Positions 8,514-20,974 of a stretch of DNA of 64,000 bases are shown piece by piece. A program made the position numbers and the translations under genes. Below the pieces are notes generated by a model that searched no databases, was not told where the DNA came from, and saw only the letters and a list, made by a program, of their open reading frames with translations. The stretch's first letter is position 1, and each line of letters begins with the position of its first letter. The stretch covers positions 1,550,001 through 1,614,000 of the forward strand of contig JAJOHG010000002.1 in assembly GCA_021029095.1 (NCBI GenBank). Direction: 5' to 3'. The stretch is from Phellopilus nigrolimitatus. Its lineage: Eukaryota > Basidiomycota > Agaricomycetes > Hymenochaetales > Hymenochaetaceae.

Positions 8514-11391
8514 CTACGACGCCTTGACCGCGCCGGCCGACGGCGGCACCGCCGCCTGGCTGTGCACGTTGTTCGCCGAGTTCGCTGCCGCGACCGCGCG
8601 CAGCAAGTTCCCGTTGCTCTTCCTACGCGCGCCGGGTGGCCCGCCCGCCGATGTGCGCGGCGCCTTCGCGGGCGCACCGCGCTCGCGCTCGACGCGCCGC
8701 AAAAACGGGCTCGGCAGATTCTCCTCGTCCGATGGGTCGTAGCGCGGCGTCGGCGGCGGCGGCGCGGCCCTGGTGGCGTTGGGCGCGCTTGCGCGCACGC
8801 GCGTGGGGTGCGGCGCGGCCGGCGTGTCCGAGCTGAGGTTCGGCGTGGACGCGGAGATGGGCATGCTCGGCCGCCGGCGGACCGAGGGGCGCCGCAGGCG
8901 CGTGGGCACCGCGGGGGGCTTCGCGGCGCACGCGCCCGCACCCGCCGCCGGCGTACTCGCCGCCTTGTTGGAAGAGAAGGTGACCGTCGCCTGCGAGCGC
9001 GAGCGCGTGATGCCCGCCGAAAGGCGCCGCGCACCTAGTGAGTCCCGCCGAGTGCCCATCGAGTCCCGCCGTGTGCCCATCGAGTCGCGTGGTTTGGATC
9101 GCGCGCCCACATTCTGCGTGGGTGAGCTCAGGTCGACGGGTTTGCGCTCTGTCGACGAGCCCGAGCCCGAGCCGCTGCTGAGCCGCGTTGTCGTCGTCGT
9201 CGTGGTCTCGTAATCGTCGTCCTCCTCTGCGTCGCCAGCCTCCGTGCTCGAGTCTGACTCCGCCTCGAAGTCGAATATCTTGCGGAAATTCAGGCCGATG
9301 CGCGGCGACTCGCGGATAATCTTCGTGAGCGCGGCGCCTGCATCCGCTCCGGGCCCTGCCTTTGTGCGCCCGAACGGCGCGGGCGTCTGGATTGTCTCGC
9401 CCGTCGCGGTCAGGACGACACCTCGCATCGCCGAACCCGGAATAGCAGGGAACGGCTGAGGATTGTTCGTCAAAATGGGCGTCTCGAGGCCGTCCGAGCT
9501 TTCCAGGCTCGAAGGCGATGGTGCAACGGTGACTGAGATGGCCGGCTTGCGGGGCGTGTTCTCGTATTCTTGCGCCTCGTGGTGAGCAAGGCGCGAGAAG
9601 GGCAAGAGGAGGTTCTTGACATCATCGAAAGGGCTTTTCCCTTTACGGCCTACCGGGATTGTCAACATGCGTGTGAGAGCAATTATACAAAACTCTGTAC
9701 CTTTAGTATTCTGTGTCTCCTCATCCTTCTTCGCCAGATTGATTCTTGCTTTCTCTAGCTTGTCAGCTTCCTCAGCTAGCTCTTTCTGGCGAATCTCCAC
9801 CCATTGCACCGCGTCGTGCAGTTCTTTCCTAAGCTCCTCCTCCCTCTTCTGCCACGCTTCGTTGATTTCCTCTTCCCTCCTCCTTACAGCTTCCAGGATC
9901 TCCTCTTCCCGTCGAGCCATCGCAGTGCGAACTTCTTCCTCTCGCAGCATGACTGCCACGCGGAGCTCCTCTTCCCTCGTCGCGACAGCTTCTTTGATGC
10001 GCACGTCGGCTTGTGAGACAAGTGTTGCGAGTCGCAGAATCTCAGCATCCTTCTGAGAAACGACAGTGGAAATGGCCGCTTCTCGCTGTGCGAGGGCGGC
10101 GGTAAGGCTCTGGAGTTCTCGTTCTTTCGCAATGAGACTAGATTTATGCGCTTTCACGGTACCAAGCCTGAAGAACGCGTAAGATCAAATCATAGGTACT
10201 TAAATCAAATACCTACATTTTTTCAGTATCGGTGACCTTCCGAGCGAAGTCAATTCGCTCGTGCTGAAGTAACTGCTGTGCAGATGGCCTCATTGCAGGC
10301 TGCAGGAGAGATCAGAATCAAAGGCGGAAATCGAAGGCGAAAGGCGAGCATACGTTGAGATTGAGCATAGCTTTAATGAGTTGACCCAGTGAATGCGAAT
10401 ATCCTTTCGGCAGAGGCGGTATTCGACCATTGCGGATTAACATCGACAATTCGCTATGTGTCTGCGCCTCGTGGAATGGAGGTTTGAGAGCGCAAAGCTC
10501 ATAGATGAGGCATCCGAGCGACCAAATGTCGCTCTTCGTGTCGTACGACTTCTCCTGGATCAGTTCCGGCGACATGTAGTAAGGAGTGCCGACATAGGTG
10601 TTCGCGAAGGACGTCTGGCCAAGGGCTTTCGAGAGGCCGAAATCACCTAGTTTTACCATGTTTCCACCGCTGAGGAATACTGGAGAGCGCGTCAGAAAGT
10701 GAAGTTGCACGCTACAATCGCAAATACGTACCATTCTCTGGCTTCAAGTCTCTGTGCAGAATTTGCTGTCTCTTTCCGGCTTCGGCTACCCCGCCCTCTC
10801 CGGATTTTGAGCCTGGACAGTGGCAGTGCTGAAGGGCCATCAGAAGTTGGAAGAAATATGACCAGACCGTATCCTCTGGTAGTGGGCGGCCAGAACGAGA
10901 GCACTGCTTGATGACCGAGGAGAGGTCCCCACCGTCGCAGTATTCCATGAGGATGTAGAGGATACCAGCATCTCTGTCCACGAACTAGGGTAGGATACTT
11001 AGTGGCTGTACAAAAGACAGCGCAGAAAGGACGTACTCGGTCAATGTACTTGACGATATTGTCATGGTGGAGATCTTTCAGAATGTTTCTGCGCAAGCGT
11101 ATGTCAACAAGGGAACGGGCAGTGTAACTTGCCACAGCACGCACACTTCCGCAACAATCTGTTTCCTGTCTCTCTCCGACATGCGCTCGAAATTAAGCTC
11201 CTTTCTTGCCATCACCTGCGGCGAAATCGAAAACGGTCAGCTCTTCAACATGCTGGGATAAGGCCATAATCACGCACCTGGCCATCCGACTTGCGGCGCA
11301 CTTTGCGAATGATCCCAAACGAGCCATTTCCGATTATATCAAGGGGCTCATAGAGGTCGAGCGGGCTGGCCGCTGCCGCCGCCGTTGACAT
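8514..11391 (-). CDS. nimA: NIMA-related serine/threonine protein kinase
   Basis: Eight exons (11391-11278, 11215-11145, 11088-11037, 10984-10732, 10679-10354, 10299-10217, 10167-9701, 9649-8514) join in phase to about 833 residues. The kinase domain is N-terminal, about 14-315: glycine loop 'GNGSFG', ATP-anchoring Lys in 'MARKELNF' (about 43), catalytic 'HRDLKPEN' (156-163), 'DFGLSK' (176-181) and 'GTPYYMSPE' (194-202). Like fungal NIMA/Fin1/Kin3 it has an insertion before the catalytic loop, 'HCHCPGSKSGEGG' (132-144). A coiled coil with repeated 'REEE' follows, then a long basic Ser/Thr/Pro-rich tail, typical of NIMA. NIMA kinases drive mitotic entry and act at spindle poles and the nuclear envelope. 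The 9650-9700 intron is 51 bases, in frame, and may be retained. The start is the first ATG just before the kinase domain. Confidence 0.93.
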
Positions 11392-14300
11392 TGTGGAGAG
11401 TGAATGAAAAGGCGCTGCCGGGCTGGGACAAATCAGACCTTTTCGGCAAATCGCGATCATGTGACGTTCAACGACTCACGCGTCAGCGCGTTTGGCCGAG
11501 ACTGGCCGATTCTCTTCCTGGCATCGCCACCACCAGCTATCAAAGTCTGATCTTCAGGACCATAGAATGTCTTTCGTACCATAAAGCTCCTTAAAATCTG
11601 CTGCATTAGAGCGTGGAAGCTCAACCACAGGTTGCTTGGCCTCAAATATACCGTTCAAAAAGTGACTTATCCCAGGCGGAAAGGCAGGTGAGCGACTCCA
11701 AGTAAAGGCTTTATGAAGGGAAGTAAGACAAATAACCATCCCTGAGTAGTTCTTTTGTCGGAATTGTCGGAAGCTTGCTCCTCAGAGCTCTATCCCTCAA
11801 CCAAATAACTCGTCCAAGGAAAGGAGCAAGATACTGAATGTATACTCAATTGTTTCTCCGCTCCAATCAATTCTTGCGATACTCGCGTTGCGGCCGTTGC
11901 ATGCAGACAGAAACAGAAGCACTTCAGTCGGATGTATAGGAAGCGCGATCATGCATTCAGAATCCATGGCCCGCAACTTGGGTCGCTGCTAATGCCCCCG
12001 TCATTTCTCTCCTTCTCCCCTCCTTTCGCCTTCCTCATCTCCGCTCTTCTTTCGAACAAGGATTAGTAGTTATCCGAAAACGAGGGGAAAAAAGTTATCT
12101 TGTCTGCTTAGATTGCCTGTTCCGAGCCGCTCGTACGACTGAGAAGGTCCTTTTCTCATCGTTTTTCTGTGAGTTGCATACAGTACGGTACTCATAATCC
12201 ATACAATTAACACAGCGTAACTTACTTTTTTTTCAGATCGTTGCATCTCCAAACGAGCACAATCTCAACAAAGTGAGGCCAAATCAAAAGTTTCACGGGA
12301 GACATTAACAAGCTGGCAGAGCACGTGCCAGATATCTACTATCTCCGCATATCTATTTCTGAACTTAACCATGCTTGGAAAGGTACGGAAGGATAAGAGT
12401 AATCTCGTAGATGTACTAGGCGCAAATATTCCTGAATCGTCGTACAATACGCACGCTGAGCGGGACCGTGATTGGATAGCCAGCCGACAATATTCACCCG
12501 GGACGATGAACGGCATGCATGCACATTTCCGGCCGCCCACTCTTTCTGCGGAATTACATTCAAGGGTGCGGAATCCGAAAACCGTTCTCGCGTTCTCCGA
12601 AGCCACGGCAGGCTCGCTCGTGCGTTACATGTGGACTCCACCCTTCTTCTGTATTATATTTAACTCGTTCTTCAGCACGAGCTCCGCGTCCGCTCCCACT
12701 CCAGTCTCCAGTACGGAGAAGGTGGCTTCTACGTCTCTTCCATACTCGTTCCCGGTTCTCTCCCCGATTCTTAAAACATAAATTCTTGGCAGTGTGCTGC
12801 GTGCTTCGGAGGACGCCAGGCGACGCTAGTTTTTCATTTTGACAGATCTGGAGCTTCATTCTCTCGCATTGCAAGCGCAGTGGATCTGCTGCCCTCGGGA
12901 CTCAATCGAAAATTCGCAATCAATCCTTTTCGCGGGTTTCGAGCGCTTGAGGTCCGAGTTAATGACGCGCGGAATAGAAGAAACGTTTTGGCACAGGCAA
13001 CGTGCTAGCACCGTAGCACGCATGTGCACACGAGTCAATCCTGTCTTCTGCTTCAATACCAGCAGGACCAGCCATACGCTTCAGCAACTCCGAAGTTGCG
13101 AGTCCACGGCGCACACGTGCGCGGGTGACCCGGGGTCGATGGAGAAGAGGAGAACAGAACTAGACAAATACGGGCCATGCAGGGATAGATTATAATTTAT
13201 AGTTTTAGATAGACAACAAGATATAAATATATATATAGCTCAGTAATTCAGAGGTGCCTTGCAGCGGGTGCGTTGCGGAAACATAAATAGGCATCAAACG
13301 CAGACATAGGGAGTTTCTCAGGCGATACACCGATATATCCGCGCGAACTACAAAAGGGCACAAAAAGCCATATAAGGAAGGGTGGAGGAATAGAAGCGGT
13401 CGCACACCGCACAAGTCGGCACGATTGGCAGCAAAACCAGGCGCACTTTGTCAATCAGTCTCGCCTAAAAGCCCGAGTAATATCGAAATCGAGGTCGGAG
13501 AAGAAAGGTGCATCTGCGATAGACGCGGGTATTCTGCGAGTCCATATATGGCATCAGAAGCTTGAATCGACGAGTACCTCGGAGAAGAGCCAATAAGTAT
13601 AATATTCGACGTCCGTCCAGAAGCTTGGAGTGGGGCACAAGGTGAGAAATCTCGGATATGTTCGCGCTGAGCGGTGCCGCTCTATCAAATCCCCCCTGCA
13701 TCTGGCAACCATCAAATAAATGAAAAAGAAAAACCCCCAAGAAAAAGAGGGCGAAGGTAATTAAAGTGTATATTAATCTTCAATGAAAGATCAGTTTGCA
13801 TAGTGTTGCTCGGCGGCATGATTTCTAAATGTACGAATTCGTGCTAAAAGATGACGGGTGGATTGGCGCGAGTTTTAGCCTCGGGGGAAAAAATAGGAGG
13901 TCTCGGAAAAATGCCGAGTCTATTGGAACTAGCCTGGGTCGAACTAGATCGAGCGTCGAGGGACGAGTTCCGACGCACTAACAGCGTGGATAGACATAAT
14001 GATATCAGGTCAATCGCGTCCCGATGTCCACCCCAGAATAACCAGTGTCGTTACAGACGATGGAGGAACCGGCGATCTGCCAGCACGGAGGGCAACTGAA
14101 TTGTAGCTGCCAGCTCAGATTCCGGACATGATCTCAGCCGTCGTTATATAGGCTCTCGACGGATGTATGCGTGGTGATTTCCCAATCTAAGCGGTCCGTA
14201 CTTACCTCAGCTGCAAAGGTGGGCCTGAGTTCGATACTTCTGCGGAGAGTGATGTGGATGTGTATGACCGTCGTACGTGCTTCTTGATGTCTATTGCAGA

Positions 14301-16368
14301 TCCCTCATGATCGCAAACGTTGAAAAGCGAACTATGGCGATTTCTTGCGCCAACGTCATGTATTAATCGAGCATCACCAACGATGCTGACAGAGTCATGA
14401 CATTCTGAATAAGACGATGTCTGGCGCGAGTCTTCGTCAGCGAGGAGAAATATGACCTAGAGGAGGACAAAAGCATCAAGTCTAAGTCCGAGGTAAGCGT
14501 ACCTGACCCTGATTGGGATCGGGCCTGATCGGAAACTGGAAGAACTCAATCTTGTACGAATAAAGCACTGACAGCCGCAAACCTGACATGACTTGTCCGT
14601 GTGTCGTTATACCTTCATTAGCTTGATTGTTTTATTCTGAAGCACGAGGATATTGACCGAAAACAAGCACAAGCAATAATACTTCCGTCGTGTTGCCATA
14701 AACGGAAGAAGCCAAGCCGACCCGGAGGGCGCACAGCCACCGGCAAGCTGCCTCCCAAAATTGCTCCGCGAAGCCGAAGTTCAAAGCGCCTCGGAGCCAC
14801 GCTTTTCGTCAATATGGCAGGTGGAGTCCCGACGAACTCGAAGGAAAGGAGGGTGACGAGTAGCAGAGGAGTAGAACATAAAAAATGAGAAAGGGTAGGT
14901 GATATAGAGTTTTGAAGTGAACGCGTCCGGAATCTAGGTCAAGGACGATGATCATGAGAACAGAACACGGATGACTTCCGGACACGATTTCCTCCGGGAA
15001 TCGCGATGCATGAAGTGTGCACTTGTGGTAAACGCAGGTCTTGAAATGATTCGCAAGCCCGGCGCGATGCCGACGGCGCTTGGCCTTCGGTCATTGCTGA
15101 AGTTGCTTGCTTGTCTGCGGGTACAACCGGTCTAAGGCAAAACATTCCCACAGATCAAAGGATCACAAGAACGAATCATCCAGCATTTTATGTGGCACAG
15201 CTCGCCGAAACTCGACACTCGAAACTTGAATTGATCGAATTTTGTGCGTCCCGGCCTCGCTAGTGTTCACTGGTAGTTGACGACTGTGCGAAATGCACTG
15301 GACTTGGTGCAGGCGAGAGCCTTACAGTCAGGGTGCGCCGATTTGATACACGCTTCGTCGATCCGGCGAATACGCGCTGTGCTGACCCGCATTCAGTCTT
15401 GTATATATGCAATAAACGTAAAAGGTGTCTCAAAGACATACCGGGAGAAGTGAGACCTCTCTGATGTCAAGATCTATCGCACACAAACGTGGCCGGGGCA
15501 TACGTGAGCATAGCGCGCCGGACCGACTAGTAGTAGTAATGATGGTGTCGACGGCGACGAACTTGTGCGCGCACGTGGAGATGACGGTGCAGTGCGAGCC
15601 TGTTGCTGTGAAGCTGATGGGTCGGGCTGGCGTAGACTATGGATCGCAGCGCTCGAGCCCGGTGATATCTGAGTCCCAGGTAGCGAGTCAGAGACATCAT
15701 CGCAATCTACTTGTACATTTGTATCTGAGTCAAGGAAAGTCATTGCGCCGCGTCCGCGAGACAGCAAAGTGAGATGAAACACGAACAATAAGAGAGCTGC
15801 ATAATATCTACATCCGATCGATTCAAAGTGGAAATTTGATTTGAAGACTGGCTGTGGCCGTTTGAATCCATCCTACTTATGTCCATAGATGTCAACTTTG
15901 CTAAATATGCAAACTGGCACGCAGCTCGGTAAACTATGACTGCGAGACGATTAGCCGACAGTAAAGGCAAATCGGGGCTGATCGACCGCGACGGAGCGCG
16001 TTTATGAATCAGCGCTTCGAGCGGGAGAACAGTGATTGAGAAGTCTGGAATTTCGAAAAACTGCAGCAGGAAATTGGATAGAACAAGAAATATAAATTGT
16101 TGGGACAGATGTACAAAAGCGGAAAGTGATGGAGGCAAAGGCCCGGCCGGCGGCTTCCGGCCCCAACCGGCCGTACCAGCCACAGCATGCACCCTTGCCG
16201 TGAGCCCGTGGGAAGTGCCCTCTTGAGGCATTGAGGATATGGCTTGGTTCGACGTGGGCCTCGCTCTTACACAAGAGCGTCTTCCCTCCCCTCCACCATC
16301 ACCGTCCCCCGCCCCCGTCGCCCGCGTCGTCCACGTCCTGCCGCACATCGCTGGCGCTCCCGACGACA
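11392..16368. other. 5 kb gene-poor interval
   Basis: I see no recognisable protein-coding gene here. The only readings worth a note are a minus-strand frame at 15474-15743 (about 89 residues, Ser/Pro/Thr-rich) and a minus-strand frame at 14939-15151; neither has a recognisable motif or good splice context. Isolated sequences resembling minus-strand 5' splice sites ('ctgag|gtaagt' around 14205 and 'gtcag|gtacgc' around 14500) could belong to a spliced non-coding RNA. The start of the interval is the kinase promoter. No tRNA or repeat was recognised. Confidence 0.35.
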
Positions 16369-18119
16369 ATGAGCTCGCACGCCACCTCTGCCAGCATGCT
16401 CGACCCCAGGCCCCGCATAAAGAAACGGTTTGTGGCATCCCTCTCCCGGTCCTTTCTTAATCGCACTCGCTCATCGCCCCGCCCTCGTCCCTCTAGCAAA
16501 ATCACCCGCGAGCGACTACTCAGATCTCTTCAGGTTGGTGTTTGGTGCTTGCGATCTCCTTAATCATAGGTCTGACGCGTGGCCCGTGCCCGCCCGCCTC
16601 CAATAGATCATCGGAACCATCCCTGCACCACTGCCTCCTGAGCTTCCTCCGTCGCCGCCGGCGTCCCGCAGCACCTCTCCCGCAACTCTTCCATCAGTCA
16701 GCTCGTCGAAACGCAAATTGGATACCTCGGGCGATACCGACAGCGCAAAACGCCCCAGGACGGGGAAGCACGCAGCCGCTTCGGGAAGCGCTCCGACTCC
16801 CTCCTCCTCGGTCACGTCCGTTGTTTCGTCCTCGACTTCTTCAGAAACGGCTCTCTCTTCGGTCCCAAGCACGAATGATAAGACAAAAGAAGCAGGCAAG
16901 TCCTCAGCTGTGGCAGGTGCAAGCACCGCCGGAGATGCATCGACCCGGGCTCTCACGGTCTACGAACCTGTTCGTCGACCACGGCATGGACGAGATACAT
17001 TGGACTTTAGAGCCATGCACAAGATGTTCTATGCCCAAGCTCGACAGTTCAAGTATTCGGGCGAAGCTCGTTTCCTGTCGACATACCCTCAAAGTCACGC
17101 ATACTATCGGCCACTGAAGGAACCACCGGCGAAGAGCACGCCTTATCATACTCATGGTGGTCTTATGGCGCTCTTAGAGTCGCTTGAAGGTCTGCTGTGT
17201 TTCGTTTATGCAGCATGGTGTCAAGATCACAGCTACAGTGGCCCCTTCAATGATGCGTGGGAGACTATTCCCTCGTATTTGCATTGGTGCAAACAAAACT
17301 GGAAGGGCTATGTCCGTGAAGAAAGTGTAAGGGAGAAATCATTCCTTGGTCTAATGTGGGTATTACTTGCTGTTTTCTCGTTTCGATGGAGTGCATTATA
17401 ATCGTTGCTAACCATTCGTCTCGCAACTCAGCCATATGATTGCGGGTTTCACACATCAGCGCATCGTTCGTTATAAACTCAGTCCAGCCCTTGACTACAA
17501 GTCAAAGCAATATCTGACCGAAATTGAAGAGGCGGCGAAGGCGCAAGCTGCTGCCGAGACAGCCCGTCCTACGAACGCAAAGGCGACCCCACCTGAGAAA
17601 TCTCTACCATCACCGGACACGGACGCTGCGAGCGCGAATTCGACGCCAGCCAATCCTGGCAACAGCACTCCTGCAAACGCGAGCGAGAATAGGAATGATG
17701 AGGCAAAAAGGAATGGAAACAAACAGCCACCTACGCGGCCTCCTGCTGAAGGCGACCCTACCATCTCAGTTAAGCAGTCGTACATTTCGTCCGCGAAGAG
17801 ACTTGTGAGTCAACAGGCGGCAGCCTCCGAGGAAATGCGTAACTCGGAGAAAAATCTTTCATTACCGACTATGCGTGAGCATTTCCCTCGGACGTTTGGC
17901 CGGATGGTCTGTTCGACTCTATCGGCGGAAGAAGAGTACGAACCTGACATGGAGGATGCCGACGGTGAGCTGTTCTGGCCTAGCCAGTGCGTTACCGGTG
18001 ATGGTATTGCTTGGGTCTGTCTCATGGGACGCGCCATGGTTAGGGAATTCGGAAGAGAAATTGGCTATACCAGCATGGATGGTATAATCGCGAAACCAGT
18101 AGGAACAGCGTCTGGTTAA
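16369..18119 (+). CDS. Unknown protein, possible AFF/Ebp1-like transcription elongation factor
   Basis: Three exons (16369-16533, 16607-17355, 17432-18119) join in phase to 533 residues. Start is the ATG opening 'MSSHATSASMLDPRPR'. Residues 1-180 are disordered and basic, Ser/Pro-rich, with a likely nuclear signal around 'KRPRTGK'. A structured helical block follows at about 190-325: 'FRAMHKMFYAQARQFKYSG', 'GLMALLESLEGLLCFVYAA', 'IPSYLHWCKQNWKGYV', then 'HMIAGFTHQRIVRYKL' after the last intron. The remainder is Ala/Asn/Thr-rich with acidic patches. The order 'FY..AR..K..G', a long linker, then 'L.....L.F.YA..C' recalls the C-terminal homology domain of metazoan AFF proteins and fission yeast Ebp1 of the super elongation complex. 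That link is my inference and weak; otherwise the protein is unrecognised. Confidence 0.7.
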
Positions 18120-20974
18120 AAGGCGGGACTTTGTGGACTTGGGCCTCAGGACTCCTAGAGATGCTAATTTATTATGCCCTGTGCTAGCAAGGTGCTCTGC
18201 GAGCGCCGTCCGCTTGCGACCTTTCTCTGCCTGAGGCGGCGTCAGTGGCAGCGGCACCTGTGCGCCTGGTGCGATTTGCGAAACTAGTATTCGCCGCGCT
18301 CCGCTGGAAGCGGTGTTTCCGCGATCCCGCGTGACACCTTCCCTGCGTTCTCCGCGCATTTCCTTTACGAACCTCTCCGTCTCCGTGCGCCTGTGCGCCT
18401 TGGATCGACCGCAAGTTCCCGCTTTGGCACTGGCCCCATTCTTCCTTCTAGACCATGTGCAGCCACTCAACCGCATCCGCGGGTTCACCGCGGGCGTGAG
18501 TGCCGCATAGTTCCCGCAGCCGGTCCGCACCCGCCCTTATTCCGTCATTCCCATCTCACGCTTCTTTCTGCTGCGTCATCAATCTCCGACATCCTTATCA
18601 CGCCAATTTTCTATTTTATCGTCGCCTCCGCGCGTTGCAGACTTGACTTGGAAATACATTCCTGCCAGTCGTAAACGCTATCGAAGCGCCCGCTCATAGA
18701 GCTTGCGTTTAAAAGCGGCACTCCGTTTGAGCACCCAGATCTGGATTCCCGTCTATACCAGATGTTGCAGATACACAGTGCACTTTGTTTTCTTGGGCTC
18801 CATTGTGTTCTTAAGTACCCTGGGTTTTATTTCTCATCATCCGTCCGCCGCAAATCATCTTTGGAATCTTCCCTCGCATTATTTGGTCTTCTCTTCTTTT
18901 ACCCCTTTCTGTCTATTATTCCCCTTGTCTATTCTCGTATATCATTGCTGTCGATTATGCTTTGCTTCCCACACTTCTTCCTATATCCTACGCACCTCCC
19001 TCCATCAATTGTCGCATTAGTTTCAAGCAACTCGCATTCCCAGCAACATCACTACCTCGCACACGGACGTCACCATCACTGCCGCTGCCGCCAGCGCGCA
19101 GAATCCTGCATCATTAATTTTCTTGGTCATGGATGACAGCACGCCAGTCGAATTCTGTCGGAGATACTAGAGAGCCCCGACGACTTCGCGTAGGTTTCCC
19201 CGTTTCCGTCCTCTCATCCACTCCAATGTCGACGACTATGCCGAGGACTTGGGTCTTCTAATCGGGCGAGTACTCGGGAGCCAACCTTCAAAGCCTCGGG
19301 ACATTGGAATCGTGTGCTTCCCCGGGTGTAGGTCTAGAAGTGGCATGTGGATCCAGGCGCGCGGGTTGTATGCATACCTACATATGCCGTGCGTCTATCG
19401 CGCTCCTATCTGTCATTTCCGTAGCCATAGCTCGTTTCTATCTCTACCGAATCTTTTTTCCACCTATTTGTCTATCTCTCCTACGAGCCCTTTTCATTGT
19501 ACCATCAGTAGGTTATATCGAGGAACGTTATTTGTACAGTTTACAAGCGATTTTGCATCCACGAAGGAAATGCAGTGTTTCGGATCTGGACGTAAAGTGA
19601 TGAAATGTACATGTGTAATGGGCATGCGTAATCTGTGAATCTCGAGAAGAATATACCAACAACGCTAGTGTCTGTTCGTATGTTGGCATGCTACTCATGC
19701 ACTTCAACATATTCGATGCGTGCGACAGGGATGTAACGCGTGCATCAAGCCTCACCGCATGCAGAAACAAGTTCAAGGGCTCGGGAATGCCGTAGAATGA
19801 CTGTGAGAAATCATCATTAGGAGATTCTCCAGTACGAAACTGCAGAGCACACGCAGTCTGCCGTAAGTACCGTTGCCACGTGCGTCGTAGGTTCATAGCC
19901 TGCCCGTGGCCAAAGGTATAGATTAGTCCTTCCATTCGATACCGTTGATTCGTCACGAGCTAAGATGTGTCGAGATAGCTCTCAGACTTGTCTGCCACTG
20001 AGCTGTCAATATCGGATACGCAATTACGAAGAATCCAATTAGCAAAGGAGAATGAGTTCGCGTGATTCCAGACGCGTCATGGCGCGACGTTGTGGCATGT
20101 TTGTACCCTCCGGCTGTTTCCAACTAGAGAAGGCTCTTCGATTATGATCCTCATTTGGGTGCTCGTGGTGAATTATTTGCTTAGAATGGTTGTCTTAATA
20201 CACGTAATTTGCAATCCTTTGTCTGTCTTCATCGTGAGCTTGCAAAGAACAGAATGGAGATCATTATATGATTATGTAAGAGCTGCACTGGCATTGGAAG
20301 AGACAAAGCCCCAATCCGGGTAAGTTATGTTAGCGAACTGATCCCTCAACTCACCTTCCAATTTCTCAAATTTGACTCATCCATCACTACTGATACCGAG
20401 GCTTAGATGTAGGCTACTTGTAAAATGCTTTTGAGTAGAGAACGAATCACAAGGAGAGGAAGATAGCTGTGATAATAGATTCTACTGAACAATTAAGAAA
20501 CTTTGGTGAGAATATCGGAATATCGGCTACGAAAGTTGGAAAGTATCGACCATATGCATGTTAGGGAAATCTACTGGTGATTTATTTTTTCTGACCACAT
20601 CATAATCGGTTTACCGTCCCATTTTCAACCTTGTGTGCTCCCGATGTATAAACACTCATCCGGGTGGATTTTGAGCTAATACTTGATGTCTTCATCTTTA
20701 CTTCATTCCGCAAGAGCGATAGATATGAAAGATTATTGAATATCCAAGATTAGCGTGCTTACATATTAGGTAAGTATTTGCCACGATCACCAACTGTGCA
20801 GTTTCTATGACATATGTTCTCACGATCCTCACGTTTTGGAGAGTACTAACGCTTCGCTGACGCCTGCTGAAGTGCCCAAGAAAAGTGAGTCTTGCTGCTC
20901 GTTGCTGTTTCTGTCGTATTTAGCATTGATTGCTTGCAACGTCTACAAGCTCTCTTCCCCGAAAATCCCTCAAG
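18120..20974. other. 2.9 kb interval without a convincing gene
   Basis: Positions 18540-19130 are strikingly T/C-rich, like a long promoter or leader, and end at an ATG at 19132 whose frame closes after 13 codons. Just downstream two pieces look coding in different frames ('ILSEILESPDDFA' at about 19155 and 'VDDYAEDLGLLIGRVLG' at about 19230), as in a decayed gene or very short exons. A minus-strand frame at 19528-19956 has balanced codon use but no known motif. Positions 20330-20800 are AT-rich with nothing visible. The last 150 bases are the RPS5 promoter and leader. Confidence 0.35.

Noticed and set aside
8309..9034. Minus-strand 241-residue Arg-rich frame and a plus-strand 179-residue frame
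   Set aside because: Out-of-frame shadows of the GC-rich NIMA kinase tail.
12371..12874. Overlapping frames of about 100-136 residues on both strands
   Set aside because: No motif, no splice context, and equal openness on both strands; treated as chance.
14190..14240. tRNA-like B box ('gagttcgatac')
   Set aside because: No matching A box at the right distance and no acceptor stem pairing; a similar chance match lies near 59660.
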